A stretch of DNA of 64,000 nucleotides from Microcoleus sp. bin48.metabat.b7b8b9.023 (GTDB lineage: Bacteria > Cyanobacteriota > Cyanobacteriia > Cyanobacteriales > Microcoleaceae): NCBI RefSeq assembly GCF_013299185.1, contig NZ_JAAFKG010000006.1, positions 97,156 to 161,155 on the forward strand, in the 5' to 3' direction. The position numbers and the translations under genes are program-made. The number at the start of each line of letters is the position of its first letter. Within the stretch, counting starts at the first letter, position 1. Below, in pieces: positions 28,160 through 37,625 of the stretch. The notes under the pieces are model-generated. The model was not told the origin of the DNA. It searched no databases and saw nothing but the letters and a program-made list of their open reading frames with translations.

Positions 28160-28188
28160 GATTCTACCGTTAAAATTACGTTGTTTTC

Positions 28189-28247
28189 TTCAGTCCGCGG
28201 AGGCGGACTTCGTTTGTGTAGACGCGGTTTCAACCGCCGTCTTATTG
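28189..28247. repeat. CTTCAGTCCGCGGAGGCGG / GGTTTCAACCGCC repeat
   Basis: A sequence with CAGTCCGCGGAGGCGGACTT followed by CGGTTTCAACCGCCG also occurs in variant form at 61118-61173 and, inverted, at 56278-56328. It contains two small nested hairpins. Confidence 0.75.
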
Positions 28248-28272
28248 GGGATTCTCGCTTTTCCATCCCCAA

Positions 28273-30849
28273 TTAACCAAAATTCAACGGATCGACATCA
28301 ATAGTCAGACTAACACTACGCGGCGCGCGATCGCGCAACCCGACCAAATCCGACAAATCCAGCGACTCATCCAAAGGTAACTTCAGCAAAATCTGCCACC
28401 GATAGCGGTTCGCTACCCGCATAATCGCCGCCGGTGCAGGCCCCAACATCTCACATCCCGGTACAGACAATCGCTGAATGTAATCCTGACAAGCAGACGC
28501 CAATTGTACCGCAGTCACCGCAACCTCCGCCGCATCCACACTACTCAACCGCAACAATATCAACCGCCCCGAAGGTGGATAATTCAGCGCCGCCCTTTCT
28601 GCTAATTCCGTCTCCACAAAAGTCGCATATTCGTGCCGCTTCACTGCTTGAATTACTCGATGTTCGGGAGTATAAGTTTGAATAATTACCCGCCCCGGAT
28701 CGTCACCTCTACCCGCACGGCCCGCAACTTGAGTTAAAGTTTGAAAAGCCCGTTCGCTGGCCCGATAATCGGATAAGTTAAGCAACCCATCAGCAGACAC
28801 AACTCCCACCAATGTAACTCCAGCTAAATCTAATCCTTTAGTCAGCATTTGCGTGCCAAGTAAAATATCAGCTTCGCCATTGGCAAATTGAGTTAACAAT
28901 CGGCGGTGATCGCCCTTATTTCTCGTCGTATCGCTATCAAACCTAATCGCCCGCAATTCTGGAAACAATCTCGTTAATTCCTGTTCCACTCGCTGAGTGC
29001 CGCTACCGAAGTTTTTGAAGTAAGGAGAACTGCATTCTGGGCAATTTTGAGGGTGTCTTTCCGTATGGTTGCAGTAGTGACAGCGCAGGATTTCTGCTGT
29101 GCCTTCGCCGATGTGGTGATAAGATAGAGAAACATCGCAATTCGGGCATTCCATCACATAGCCGCAACTCCGACAAGACACAAACGTACTGTGTCCTCTG
29201 CGGTGAATAAACAGGATGCCTTGCTGTTGTCTTGCTTGCAATTGTTCCAGGGCATTTTGCAAAGAAGTGCTGAAAATTGAGCGGTTCCCTTGCCGCAATT
29301 CTTGGCGCATATCGACTACTTCTACGGGCGGCATCGGGCGGGAATAAATGCGCGTTGGTAATGATAAATAATGGATAGTTGGTAACGAGTCATAATCCAG
29401 GCGCGTCCCCACCAACGTCTCTAAAGCTGGCGTTGCGGAACCTAAAATTAACGGACAATTTTCTAATTCGGCGCGCCATTTCGCGACGGTGCGGGCGTGG
29501 TAACAGGGCGCTGGTTGGTCTTGTTTGAAGCTGCTGTCGTGTTCTTCGTCGAGGATAATTAAGCCGAGGTGCGGTAATGGTGCGAAAATAGCCGATCGCG
29601 TGCCGATGACAATTTGTGGCGTTCCAGTCAGCATCTGACGCCATGTATCGTAACGTTCGCCGTCGGATAGGGCGCTGTGGTACACGCAAATTTGCTCGCC
29701 GAAGCGGGCGCGGAATCTGTCTGTCAGTTGCGGTGTCAACCCGATTTCCGGGACGAGGACGAGGGCAGATTTGCCACTGGCTAAGATTGGGGCGATCGCC
29801 TGCAAATACACTTCAGTCTTACCAGAACCGGTAACGCCGTGCAACAGCACTTGACGGAATCCCGAAAAACTGTTAATAAACCCTAAAGCTTCAGCTTGAA
29901 AACGAGTTAAATTTTTTGGTGCATCGGGTAATTGAGCAATTCCGCGATCGCCCCTGAGAACTTCCCTTTGATCGATAACAACGCTACCTTTCTGTTCCAA
30001 TTTTTTGACAACCGAAGCACCCGCGCTGCAAATTCTCAGCAAATCATTCATCCACATTTCACCGCCGCCGCGCCGCAAAACTTCCAAGACTTCTTGTTGG
30101 CGCTTAGTTAAATCGGTGACAAAGGCGCTGGGAATTAAAGTCACCGCCGGCTTGAGTTGTGGTTTCGGAGGATTGGGCGGTTCTAAATAACTTTCTACCC
30201 AACCGCGTTGCAATAAATCTTTCAATCCCCGATAACTTCCCTTGACTTGGCGCTGAAGGTATTGCCAAGTGTAATCGCCCTTTTTCTGAGCTTGCAGCAA
30301 TTGCAAGATTTGACTTGCGGCGGGATTCAAAAATGTTTCGGCATTGGGAGAAACAGCATCTTTAATTAACCGAATCCGGCGCACGGAACGGCTTAATAAA
30401 CCGGGTGGCAGCGAAGCTCTAATTACTTGAATTAATGTTGTACAATAATAAGCAGATACTCGTTCGAGCAATTCCCAATAAGTAGGCGGAAAAAAGCCCG
30501 TACTCACAACATCTTCGACATCTTTCACCCGCGCCGGATCTAAGTCTGCCGGCAGTTGAGAAACGAACCGAATCGCGATCGCCCCTACCTGTTGGCTGCC
30601 AAATGGTACACTCAAAATATCCCCCGGCTGCACGTTCAATTCCGCAGGTAAGCGATAGGTAAATAACTTGTTTTCCTCCCCCGGCGAGTCCCCCGCGCCC
30701 CTGAAAGGAGAGTCCACCAAAACCTCGATCCACTCTGCCGGCGAAGTGGGGCGTTGCGGCGTTTTGCTGCTACCGTAGGATGCCCCGGCCTCTGCCGCGG
30801 AGGGGGTTGATAAACCAAAAGTGACAGTAGACATAGGGTTGCACATCAT
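28273..30849 (-). CDS. priA: Primosomal protein N' (replication restart helicase)
   Basis: This superfamily 2 helicase restarts stalled replication forks. It has an N-terminal DNA-binding region (about 45-150, starting EVLVDSPF), Walker A GVTGSGKTEV, DEEH box LIILDEEHDSSFKQ, eight zinc-binding cysteines in pairs (SCRSCGYVMECPNC, CHYCNHTERHPQNCPEC) and helicase motifs LLGTQMLTKGLD and QVAGRAGRGDDPG. The C-terminal domain ends in IDVDPLNFG. The 5' end is uncertain: candidates are a TTG at 30870 and ATGs at 30849 and 30834, none with a clear ribosome-binding site. The residues before about 45 look non-conserved. Confidence 0.93.
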   Translation of the reverse strand: MMCNPMSTVTFGLSTPSAAEAGASYGSSKTPQRPTSPAEWIEVLVDSPFRGAGDSPGEENKLFTYRLPAELNVQPGDILSVPFGSQQVGAIAIRFVSQLPADLDPARVKDVEDVVSTGFFPPTYWELLERVSAYYCTTLIQVIRASLPPGLLSRSVRRIRLIKDAVSPNAETFLNPAASQILQLLQAQKKGDYTWQYLQRQVKGSYRGLKDLLQRGWVESYLEPPNPPKPQLKPAVTLIPSAFVTDLTKRQQEVLEVLRRGGGEMWMNDLLRICSAGASVVKKLEQKGSVVIDQREVLRGDRGIAQLPDAPKNLTRFQAEALGFINSFSGFRQVLLHGVTGSGKTEVYLQAIAPILASGKSALVLVPEIGLTPQLTDRFRARFGEQICVYHSALSDGERYDTWRQMLTGTPQIVIGTRSAIFAPLPHLGLIILDEEHDSSFKQDQPAPCYHARTVAKWRAELENCPLILGSATPALETLVGTRLDYDSLPTIHYLSLPTRIYSRPMPPVEVVDMRQELRQGNRSIFSTSLQNALEQLQARQQQGILFIHRRGHSTFVSCRSCGYVMECPNCDVSLSYHHIGEGTAEILRCHYCNHTERHPQNCPECSSPYFKNFGSGTQRVEQELTRLFPELRAIRFDSDTTRNKGDHRRLLTQFANGEADILLGTQMLTKGLDLAGVTLVGVVSADGLLNLSDYRASERAFQTLTQVAGRAGRGDDPGRVIIQTYTPEHRVIQAVKRHEYATFVETELAERAALNYPPSGRLILLRLSSVDAAEVAVTAVQLASACQDYIQRLSVPGCEMLGPAPAAIMRVANRYRWQILLKLPLDESLDLSDLVGLRDRAPRSVSLTIDVDPLNFG

Positions 30850-30895
30850 ACTAGGAGGAGCGGCAGTCAAAGGGAGTTTTTATTATCCGTTCTAT

Positions 30896-32150
30896 GAAAC
30901 CTACTCAAATCTACTCATAGCGGATTTGATGTTCACTTCCTGCTTCTACCAAGGGAGTCGGCTCCTTCTTGTCCACAGGCTTAACTTCAGACCGAACTGG
31001 CCTTACCAGAGAATGAATAATGAGCCAAGTTAATCGCGGCATTTAAGTCACGATTAATAATTGCACTACAATTTTGACAATAAAAAACTCGTTCTTTCAG
31101 CGGCATTGACTGAATATTACCACAATTTGAACAAGTTTTTGATGACGGATACCAACGGTCAACCAATTCAACTATCGTACCGTACATGGCCGACTTATAT
31201 TCCAGCTCGCGCCGAAATTCAAAGAAACCGCAATCTGAGATAGCAGCCGCTAATTTATGGTTGGCTATCATCCCACTTACGTTCAAATCTTCGATGCGAA
31301 TGTGGGCATATTTTTGGCTAATTTCTGTTGTAGTTTTCTGCAAGAAGTCTCGACGTTGATTAGCAGTCTTCCCATGAATTTTGGCGATTCTACGATAATG
31401 CTTGTGGGCATTATTGGATGCTTTTACACCCAATTTTCTATTACCCAATTGCTTGTTGCGATTTCTCCACTGTGTTTTACTCAGCTTGGTTTTCGCTTTG
31501 GTGAGCGGACGGGGAGATTCGTAATAATTGCCATCGGAAAGAGTAGCAAAAGTTGACACACCCAAGTCAATACCTACCGTTTCAACAACTGGGTGAAACA
31601 AAGGTGGAATCTTTTGGGCTTTGATAGCGAAGGAAACATACCATTTATCGGCGGTTCGGGAGACGGTAAATGTCTGCGCCATACAAGGAAACGGGATAGC
31701 TTCTTTCAGTCTAAAAGTTCCTAAGGTGGGAATTTTAATTGACTTTTGCGGTTTGAGCAAAATTGTATGACTCCAGTCAGCAGTATCCACCGTAAAAGAG
31801 TCGCCATCTTTTTTCCTTTTGAACCTGGGGAATTTTCCTAATCCTTTAAAACATCGGGATAGTGCTTCACCGAAATGCCGGAATGTCGTTTTATAAACTC
31901 TGGAAGACAGAGTGGTAGTCCACTGATATTCGGGTAATTTCTTGACATGGTTGGTAAAAACTCGTTCAATTGCCGCTACTTTTTTACTACTAGGGCCTTG
32001 GAACTCTTTAACTCCTTGGTAAAGAGATAGGGCGTAGTTATAGCAAAATCTAGCATAACCAGAATGTCTTGCCATCAAGGTACGTTCTTTATGATTAAGT
32101 TTTAGTTCTCGCTTGATGGCGTACATAGCTGATTAAAATTTGTGAACGAT
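30896..32150 (-). mobile_element. IS200/IS605-type element carrying only tnpB
   Basis: The tnpB gene plus its downstream tail (30896-30986) form a TnpB-only element. No tnpA transposase is present, so mobility would need a TnpA in trans. Exact ends are not visible: the right end lies somewhere past the GAGTAGATTTGAGTAGGTTT stretch (reverse strand, near 30897-30917) and the left end beyond 32126. In related elements a guide RNA overlaps the tnpB 3' end, so 30896-31000 is the place to look. Confidence 0.65.
30987..32126 (-). CDS. tnpB: TnpB RNA-guided nuclease of an IS605-type element
   Basis: This 379-aa TnpB (OrfB) has the RuvC acidic residues D187 in VGIDLGVSTF, E279 in IRIEDLNVSGM and D360 in NRDLNAAINL. 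The zinc finger is C332/C335 (CSNCG) and C350/C353 (CQNC). The N-terminal helical part has GYARFCYNYAL. The frame stops after NLAHYSFSGKASSV. In the +1/-1 register the DNA continues with LVRPVRSEVKPVDKKEPTPL, a tail expected at the end of related TnpB proteins, so a small indel has shifted the C-terminus. The catalytic core is intact. Confidence 0.9.
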   Translation of the reverse strand: MYAIKRELKLNHKERTLMARHSGYARFCYNYALSLYQGVKEFQGPSSKKVAAIERVFTNHVKKLPEYQWTTTLSSRVYKTTFRHFGEALSRCFKGLGKFPRFKRKKDGDSFTVDTADWSHTILLKPQKSIKIPTLGTFRLKEAIPFPCMAQTFTVSRTADKWYVSFAIKAQKIPPLFHPVVETVGIDLGVSTFATLSDGNYYESPRPLTKAKTKLSKTQWRNRNKQLGNRKLGVKASNNAHKHYRRIAKIHGKTANQRRDFLQKTTTEISQKYAHIRIEDLNVSGMIANHKLAAAISDCGFFEFRRELEYKSAMYGTIVELVDRWYPSSKTCSNCGNIQSMPLKERVFYCQNCSAIINRDLNAAINLAHYSFSGKASSV

Positions 32151-32687
32151 TTCTTTAAGTTCGGCTGCTTCCGAAGGGGTTCACTTGCTCATTTAACCAT
32201 CAAGTGCACACTTAATGGGCAAATTTAGTAAGATTTAGGTATATTTTTGTCAACTATTCTTACCCCTTGGGCAATCACCGAAAAGCTTGCGGTTCAAAAG
32301 CTGGTAGCATCTATTACCGGAAGCAACTCGCCTGAATCAAGCGCAATTGAATTATACATCTATTGTCACCAGTTTTCAAATTGTGGGTAAGTGAGTAGAT
32401 TTAGGTAGAAATAGACAGATTTATTGAAACAGATGTCAGCCCTCAGTTTAGCTCGATCGATATCACAGTTTTCGATCGCAGGAAATACAGATTAAGACAG
32501 TGCAATGCCTTTCGCCGTCTCAATAATCGCCTGAAACCCGCTAGGGGTTTTCATCTCAAATCCGGTAATTACCGAATTATACCAAGTGCGAGCTTAAGAG
32601 CTCGCGAGTGTTAAAAACCAGCGAGTATTCAACACCAAGGAGTCAATAGCCGATATTTGTAAATTAGTCAAGTAAAAATAGCTGATA
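32151..32687. other. Gene-poor region between tnpB and the sensor kinase
   Basis: This stretch contains GTGCGAGCTTAAGAGCTCGC at 32587-32606, related to motifs at 1440 and 49180, and GAGTAGATTTAGGTAGAAAT near 32392, partly resembling the tnpB element's end in inverted orientation. No gene is supported. Confidence 0.5.
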
Positions 32688-34793
32688 TTAACTGCGGGAT
32701 TTGGCGATCGGAATCTCGATCGCAAATTCAGTCCCTTCTCCCACTGTCGATATGCACTCCAACCTCCCACCGTGTTTGTCCACCACAATTTGATAGCTAA
32801 TTGATAGCCCCAAACCTGTACCTGTACCCACTGGTTTTGTCGTAAAGAAAGGGTCAAAAATTTTGGTTTTAACTGCGTCATCTATTCCCGGCCCATTATC
32901 CTTAATACTAATTTTAATCCAATCGCTTTTGTAAATGTATGTACTAATTATAATCTGACTTTTAAAGTGAGATTGATGTTTTTTTGAATCGTGATTTTCT
33001 GGATTTTGCAACGCATATATGGAATTAGTTAAAATATTCATAAATACTTGATTTATCTGTCCAGCATAACATTCAACGAGTGGCAAATCTCCATATTTTT
33101 TGAGAATTTCAATTTCCTGATAATTCGGTTTAGCTTTGACAGCACTCTGTAAAATCAAAAGCGTGCTATCAAGTCCTTCATGAATATTAACTGGTTTGAG
33201 GTCAGATTCATCCAAGCGAGAGAAGTTTCGCAAACTTAGTACAATTTCACGAATGCGATTAGTACCCACTTTCATTGAAGACAAGATTTTCGGCAGATCC
33301 TCGCCGATAAAATCCAGATCGCTATCTTCAATCAAATCTGCAATTTCCGCCTTAGGATTCGGATATTCCTGCTGGTACAAATTGATTAAACTTAATAGGT
33401 TGTGACTGTAGGTACTAACGTGAGAAAGATTGGCGTGAATGAAATTAACAGGGTTATTAATCTCGTGGGCTACACCAGCGATCATTTGACCGAGGGAAGA
33501 CATTTTTTCTGTTTGAATTAGTTGAGCCTGGGTTTTCTGTAAATCTTGCAGAGTTTGTTTGAGTTGTTTAGATTGAGCAGTAGCAGTGGCCGCAAGTTTA
33601 TCCTTAAGTTCTAAAATTTGACGCATTTCTGCCTCAGCGTGCTTGCGCTTGGTGATGTCAAAGATTACTCCGTCAAGCCAGAGAAGATCGCCGTTTTCAT
33701 TAAATATGCCTTGACCTTTGTCTGACACCCATCTCACAGTCTTATCCGCTCTAATAATGCGGTACTCGATGATATAATCCCGTTTGGTTAAGATTCTTTT
33801 ATCGATAATCTTCTGTACCATTGCTGCATCTTCAGCATGGATGATACTGTTAAAACTTCGCACTCGATTGTCAATAAAATCGGTGGCGGAGTAGCCCGAA
33901 ATATCTGCGATCGCATCACTGATAAACTCCATCGTCCAGTCGGCATCGAATACCCATCGATAAACCGCACCAGGGAGATTGGAAACCAAGCTTCTGAAAC
34001 GTTTCTCGCTGTCTTGGAGCACCTCCGTATCAGACTGAATGCGATCGCCCATTTGGTTAAAAGCCGCCGCAATCTGAGCAAGTTCATCAGATCCTCCCAG
34101 TTGTGCGCGCTCGTCCAATTTTCCTTGGCTGAGGCTATTGCTCGCTGCTACCAGCCTCGCAGCCCGCCCTGTCAAGGTTCGATCGAAAAACAACCAGACA
34201 ATTATGCAAAATACAGCTAACCCAATACTCGTTTCAGCCGATCGCCGCAAAGCATCTGCATAAGCTTGCTGCTTGAATAACAAAATATCATACTCTACCA
34301 AAAGAATGCCGACTCTCGAAGGGCGAACTTCTCCCGGCTGGGCACCCAACAAAACCGGATAAATTGCCCAGATACTCTCTTTATTTGGAGCAAGCTTGAC
34401 TTCTCCTGACATCTTTTCCCGAACTTTGAAAAATTCTTCTGGCAAATAGTTAGGTAACGAGATTTCGCCGATCGGGTGATTCCGCAATTCGTAACGGGTT
34501 GCCAAAATTACTCGGTTATTTTCATCACAAAGCAACGCTAAGCGGATATTTCGCTCGCTCCCCAACTTGCTAATTGCGATTTCCACTTGCTCAACATCTC
34601 CTCTGCGGTACAAATATTCCAGCATTCCTGAGAGTTGATTTGCAGAAAACTTTAAACCGTTAATTCCTTCTTCTTCTTGCCGCCGATACGACTGAGCTAC
34701 CTCTCGTTGAAAAGAAAATAAACCCAGCAAACTACCGAAAATCAACAGGATCAACGGAATTGATAAACGCAGAGAAAAAGGAAATCGTTTCAT
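32688..34793 (-). CDS. Membrane sensor histidine kinase (periplasmic sensor-HAMP-PAS-HisKA-HATPase)
   Basis: This 701-aa kinase has a first membrane segment at about 9-27 (LSIPLILLIFGSLLGLFSF), a periplasmic domain of about 160 residues, a second membrane segment near 192-205 (IGLAVFCIIVWLFF), HAMP to about 260, a PAS/PAC domain (about 268-395), a coiled coil, HisKA with the phosphorylated His in GVAHEINNPVNF, and an HATPase with DNGPGIDD and GTGTGLGLSISYQI. No cognate response regulator is adjacent. The gene immediately upstream on the same strand encodes a periplasmic substrate-binding lipoprotein, which may deliver a ligand signal to the sensor domain; this is inference. Confidence 0.92.
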   Translation of the reverse strand: MKRFPFSLRLSIPLILLIFGSLLGLFSFQREVAQSYRRQEEEGINGLKFSANQLSGMLEYLYRRGDVEQVEIAISKLGSERNIRLALLCDENNRVILATRYELRNHPIGEISLPNYLPEEFFKVREKMSGEVKLAPNKESIWAIYPVLLGAQPGEVRPSRVGILLVEYDILLFKQQAYADALRRSAETSIGLAVFCIIVWLFFDRTLTGRAARLVAASNSLSQGKLDERAQLGGSDELAQIAAAFNQMGDRIQSDTEVLQDSEKRFRSLVSNLPGAVYRWVFDADWTMEFISDAIADISGYSATDFIDNRVRSFNSIIHAEDAAMVQKIIDKRILTKRDYIIEYRIIRADKTVRWVSDKGQGIFNENGDLLWLDGVIFDITKRKHAEAEMRQILELKDKLAATATAQSKQLKQTLQDLQKTQAQLIQTEKMSSLGQMIAGVAHEINNPVNFIHANLSHVSTYSHNLLSLINLYQQEYPNPKAEIADLIEDSDLDFIGEDLPKILSSMKVGTNRIREIVLSLRNFSRLDESDLKPVNIHEGLDSTLLILQSAVKAKPNYQEIEILKKYGDLPLVECYAGQINQVFMNILTNSIYALQNPENHDSKKHQSHFKSQIIISTYIYKSDWIKISIKDNGPGIDDAVKTKIFDPFFTTKPVGTGTGLGLSISYQIVVDKHGGRLECISTVGEGTEFAIEIPIAKSRS

Positions 34794-34913
34794 AGTTAGA
34801 AATGATATAAATTTTAACCCCTAGATTATTGTTGCTAATTTTAACCAAAAACATCCAAGCCAATAGTTACTTAAAACTCACATTTGTTTGCGACTAACTA
34901 TAATTATGATCGA

Positions 34914-35933
34914 TCAATATTTGACTTTTTTAACCAATTTATCGTCCAACAAAAGAGCAGGATTTACAGCTTTTGGCAGCAATTTATTTTCTAGCATCAC
35001 TTGAGACAATCGCTTGACGCCATTCAGCAATGACGGATCTGTTTTCCCTAGTAACTTTTGGTTTTCTTCGAGGTTTGGACTGCTCAGCCCTTTTAAAGAT
35101 TCTAAGAATTGTTCTGGAGTCACTCCTGTGCGGGGAGCGATGCGAATAGCAGCATCCTTGGGATTTTTTGTCAAGTAATCTAGGGCACGAAACCGACCGT
35201 CAACTAAAGCCTGCAAAGCCTTGGGCTGCTTGTTAATTACATCGTCGCGTACTATCAGAACATCGACAATTTCACCGGGGATTTGCGAACTATCAAACAG
35301 TTGTTTTGCGCCTACTGCTAGCAGCTTTGTCCGAGCAGATCCAAAGGTAACAACAGCATCTACCTTTCCATCTTTAAAGGCTCGTTCATGTTCGGATACT
35401 CCTAAAGAGACAATTTTGATATCTTTAGGTGACATACCTTTTTGTTCTAAGGCACGGGTAATTATGAATGCTCCTAGTGCAGTAGATTCGACGCCTACTG
35501 GTCGGCTTTTTAAGCCTTGCAAACTTGGAATTTCGGGTTTGCCGAGAATCACATCTCCACCATTAGAAAAATCCATTACAACTACAATTTTTACGTCGGG
35601 ATTGGTTGCTGCCAAAACCAAAGCTTGGTCGATGGATATGCCCGCTGCTTCAATTTCTCCATTTCGATAGGCTCGTACCTCTTCTGTACCTGAAGGGTAA
35701 TCTACTAATCGAATAGGAGTATTGTCATAGTACCCTAAACTGCGAGCCAAGTACAGAGTTTCATAGCCAGGCCAAACATTGGCACCGACTCGCAAAGGGG
35801 CTTCTGCTTTCGTGCAACTAGCTAATATCACTGTACACAGGGTGACTGTCGCAATGCCAAGCATAAAGCTTTTTAGTTTCCGGCTCACTTTTTTCCAAAA
35901 CTTGAGGTCAAACATCAGAAGATTTTTCAGCAT
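34914..35933 (-). CDS. ABC-type substrate-binding lipoprotein (NMT1/SsuA-like)
   Basis: This 339-aa protein has a lipoprotein signal: a hydrophobic helix ending VILASC with Cys40 as the lipidated residue. The mature part is a type II periplasmic binding fold of the nitrate/sulfonate/taurine/thiamine-precursor class (LRVGANVWPGYETLYLARSL near the start, then VGVESTALGAFIITRAL). No permease or ATPase gene is next to it. The only same-strand neighbour is the sensor kinase 120 bp downstream. The ligand cannot be told from sequence. A later ATG inside the signal region could be the true start. Confidence 0.88.
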   Translation of the reverse strand: MLKNLLMFDLKFWKKVSRKLKSFMLGIATVTLCTVILASCTKAEAPLRVGANVWPGYETLYLARSLGYYDNTPIRLVDYPSGTEEVRAYRNGEIEAAGISIDQALVLAATNPDVKIVVVMDFSNGGDVILGKPEIPSLQGLKSRPVGVESTALGAFIITRALEQKGMSPKDIKIVSLGVSEHERAFKDGKVDAVVTFGSARTKLLAVGAKQLFDSSQIPGEIVDVLIVRDDVINKQPKALQALVDGRFRALDYLTKNPKDAAIRIAPRTGVTPEQFLESLKGLSSPNLEENQKLLGKTDPSLLNGVKRLSQVMLENKLLPKAVNPALLLDDKLVKKVKY

Positions 35934-36641
35934 ATACTTAGGTAAGCTCCTGCTTATTCATTACTAAATGATACTTATTGGCGATCGCTTAATGTAAGGT
36001 AGTGCGATCGCCAATATTGACCAATATATTCAATATAAAGGCCGATCGCCAACTTCTAGCAGCGACTTGCAAAGTGAATAATTGCCCTGCAACAAATAAC
36101 CTGTGACCAACAACTTTGCAGCCAACCTGGGTGGGGTACAAGTATTAACACCAGTTTTATAAAGTTTTGCGATAAAAGTGTAGGATGTGTCGCTTGCGAT
36201 AAATTACTGGCATTCAATTGCCAATCTGATAGCGACGCACCTTACCCATCTGGTAGAGCAAGCCCAACAATTGTTTTGTAGCACGATTTGTTATAAATGA
36301 TATGAATAGCATTGCGATCGAGTTTTGCGATCGAAGAAGTGTTGGGAAAGACTGAAACTGATGATTATTTACACCGCAGAGAGTTTGTCAGGTGCGTCGC
36401 GGTGAGATTGTGGATATGCAAGTTGAGGTATCCCAATGCCCTGTTTGCCCAATGCCCTGTTTGCCCAATGCCCTGTTTGCCCAATGCCCTGTTTGCCCAA
36501 TGCCCATGAGTACCTAATATGGGAGATGGAAAGGCTATAACTCCCATGTGTCGATCGCACTTACATACCAGCGCCATTTTATGGTAGGAATTAATACTTG
36601 CGAGAAAATCGACACAGCAGTTCACATTGGGAGAGTATTGA
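35934..36641. other. Repeat-rich intergenic region
   Basis: Within 708 bp, 36178-36248 is an inverted repeat (GTAGGATGTGTCGCT ... AGCGACGCACCTTAC) and about 36434-36505 is a tandem array of a 16-bp unit (CCAATGCCCTGTTTGC) in about four and a half copies. Open frames across the 16-bp array are repeat artefacts. A weak promoter for the downstream polyamine gene must lie near 36560-36640. Confidence 0.8.
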
Positions 36642-37586
36642 ATGTCAGGTAGCGAAGTCCGTGCAGACTTTTGGATGAGCGAGTACATTACCCCTTGGGA
36701 TATTTACGTTCACGGCGTCATAGGCGTGCTCGCTTACAAAAAAACAGCCTATCAGGAAATGTACGTAGTTCAAACCGGCACCTACGGCAAAGGCTTAGTT
36801 TTGGACGGCAAATGGCAATCTTGTACGGGCGACGAGTTTCTGTACCACGAACCCCTCGTACACCCAGCCATGATTGCTCACGGTTCGCCCAAAAAAGTGC
36901 TGGTTCTCGGCGGTGGCGAAGGAGCTACAATTAGAGAAGTGTTGCGCTGGAAAAGTGTTGAAAAAGTCGTGATGGTCGATATTGACGGCGAAGTAGTAGA
37001 AGCTTGCCGCGAGCACTTGCCAGAAATGCACCAAAATGCCTTTGATGACCCCCGTTCCGAAGTAGTAATCGGCGACGCTTTGGACTATTTAGACAACACA
37101 GACAGCGATTGGGATATTGTAATTTCTGACTTATCCGATCCCATTGAAGAAGGCCCATCTTTCCAGTTATTTACCAAGGAGTATTTTGAGAAAGTCCGCA
37201 AGATACTGTCACCTAACGGGTATTTCGTAGTACAAGCAGGCCCAGTTTCTCCAGCAGAAATGAAAATGCACGCCCGCATTGTCAATACCCTGAAATCGGT
37301 TTTCCCCAACGTTCAATCCTGCACCAGCTTTATTTCTACCTACGGAGCTCCTTGGGGTTTTGCGGTAGCTTCCAGCCAGGAAATAAACACGCGGCCAGAA
37401 CCCGAAGTTACCGACAAATTACTCGCCGAACAAACAATTGGCGGGTTCCGGATGTTAGACGGGATTACACTGTTGGGACTGATGCAAGTTCCCGGCCACT
37501 TACGAAAAGTAATCGCCGAGGAAACCGAAGTTTACACGATCGCAGCACCGCCCAAATTTTTCGGGAAAGGCTCTGTCGGTCAGTGA
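36642..37586 (+). CDS. Aminopropyltransferase, spermidine/thermospermine synthase type
   Basis: This 314-aa aminopropyltransferase moves the aminopropyl group from decarboxylated SAM to a polyamine. It has QSCTGDEFLYHEPLVHPA, the nucleotide loop VLGGGEGATIREVL, MVDIDGEVVEAC and the active-site segment SDLSDPIEEGPSFQLFTKEY. In bacterial spermidine synthases that segment usually reads D(S/T)TDP. The DL.DPI..GP..QL.TK form is what I recall from plant ACL5-type thermospermine synthases, so thermospermine is a likely product. GGAG-type spacing before the ATG at 36642 is good (GGGAGAGT). Confidence 0.85.
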   Translation: MSGSEVRADFWMSEYITPWDIYVHGVIGVLAYKKTAYQEMYVVQTGTYGKGLVLDGKWQSCTGDEFLYHEPLVHPAMIAHGSPKKVLVLGGGEGATIREVLRWKSVEKVVMVDIDGEVVEACREHLPEMHQNAFDDPRSEVVIGDALDYLDNTDSDWDIVISDLSDPIEEGPSFQLFTKEYFEKVRKILSPNGYFVVQAGPVSPAEMKMHARIVNTLKSVFPNVQSCTSFISTYGAPWGFAVASSQEINTRPEPEVTDKLLAEQTIGGFRMLDGITLLGLMQVPGHLRKVIAEETEVYTIAAPPKFFGKGSVGQ

Positions 37587-37625
37587 AGTTAAATTGAAAG
37601 AAAAAAGTCGTTTGGAGTAACTCAC

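Noticed and set aside
36365-36688. Minus-strand 107-codon frame with repeated GIGQTGHWANRAL
   Set aside because: The apparent protein repeat is only the translation of the 16-bp tandem DNA repeat.
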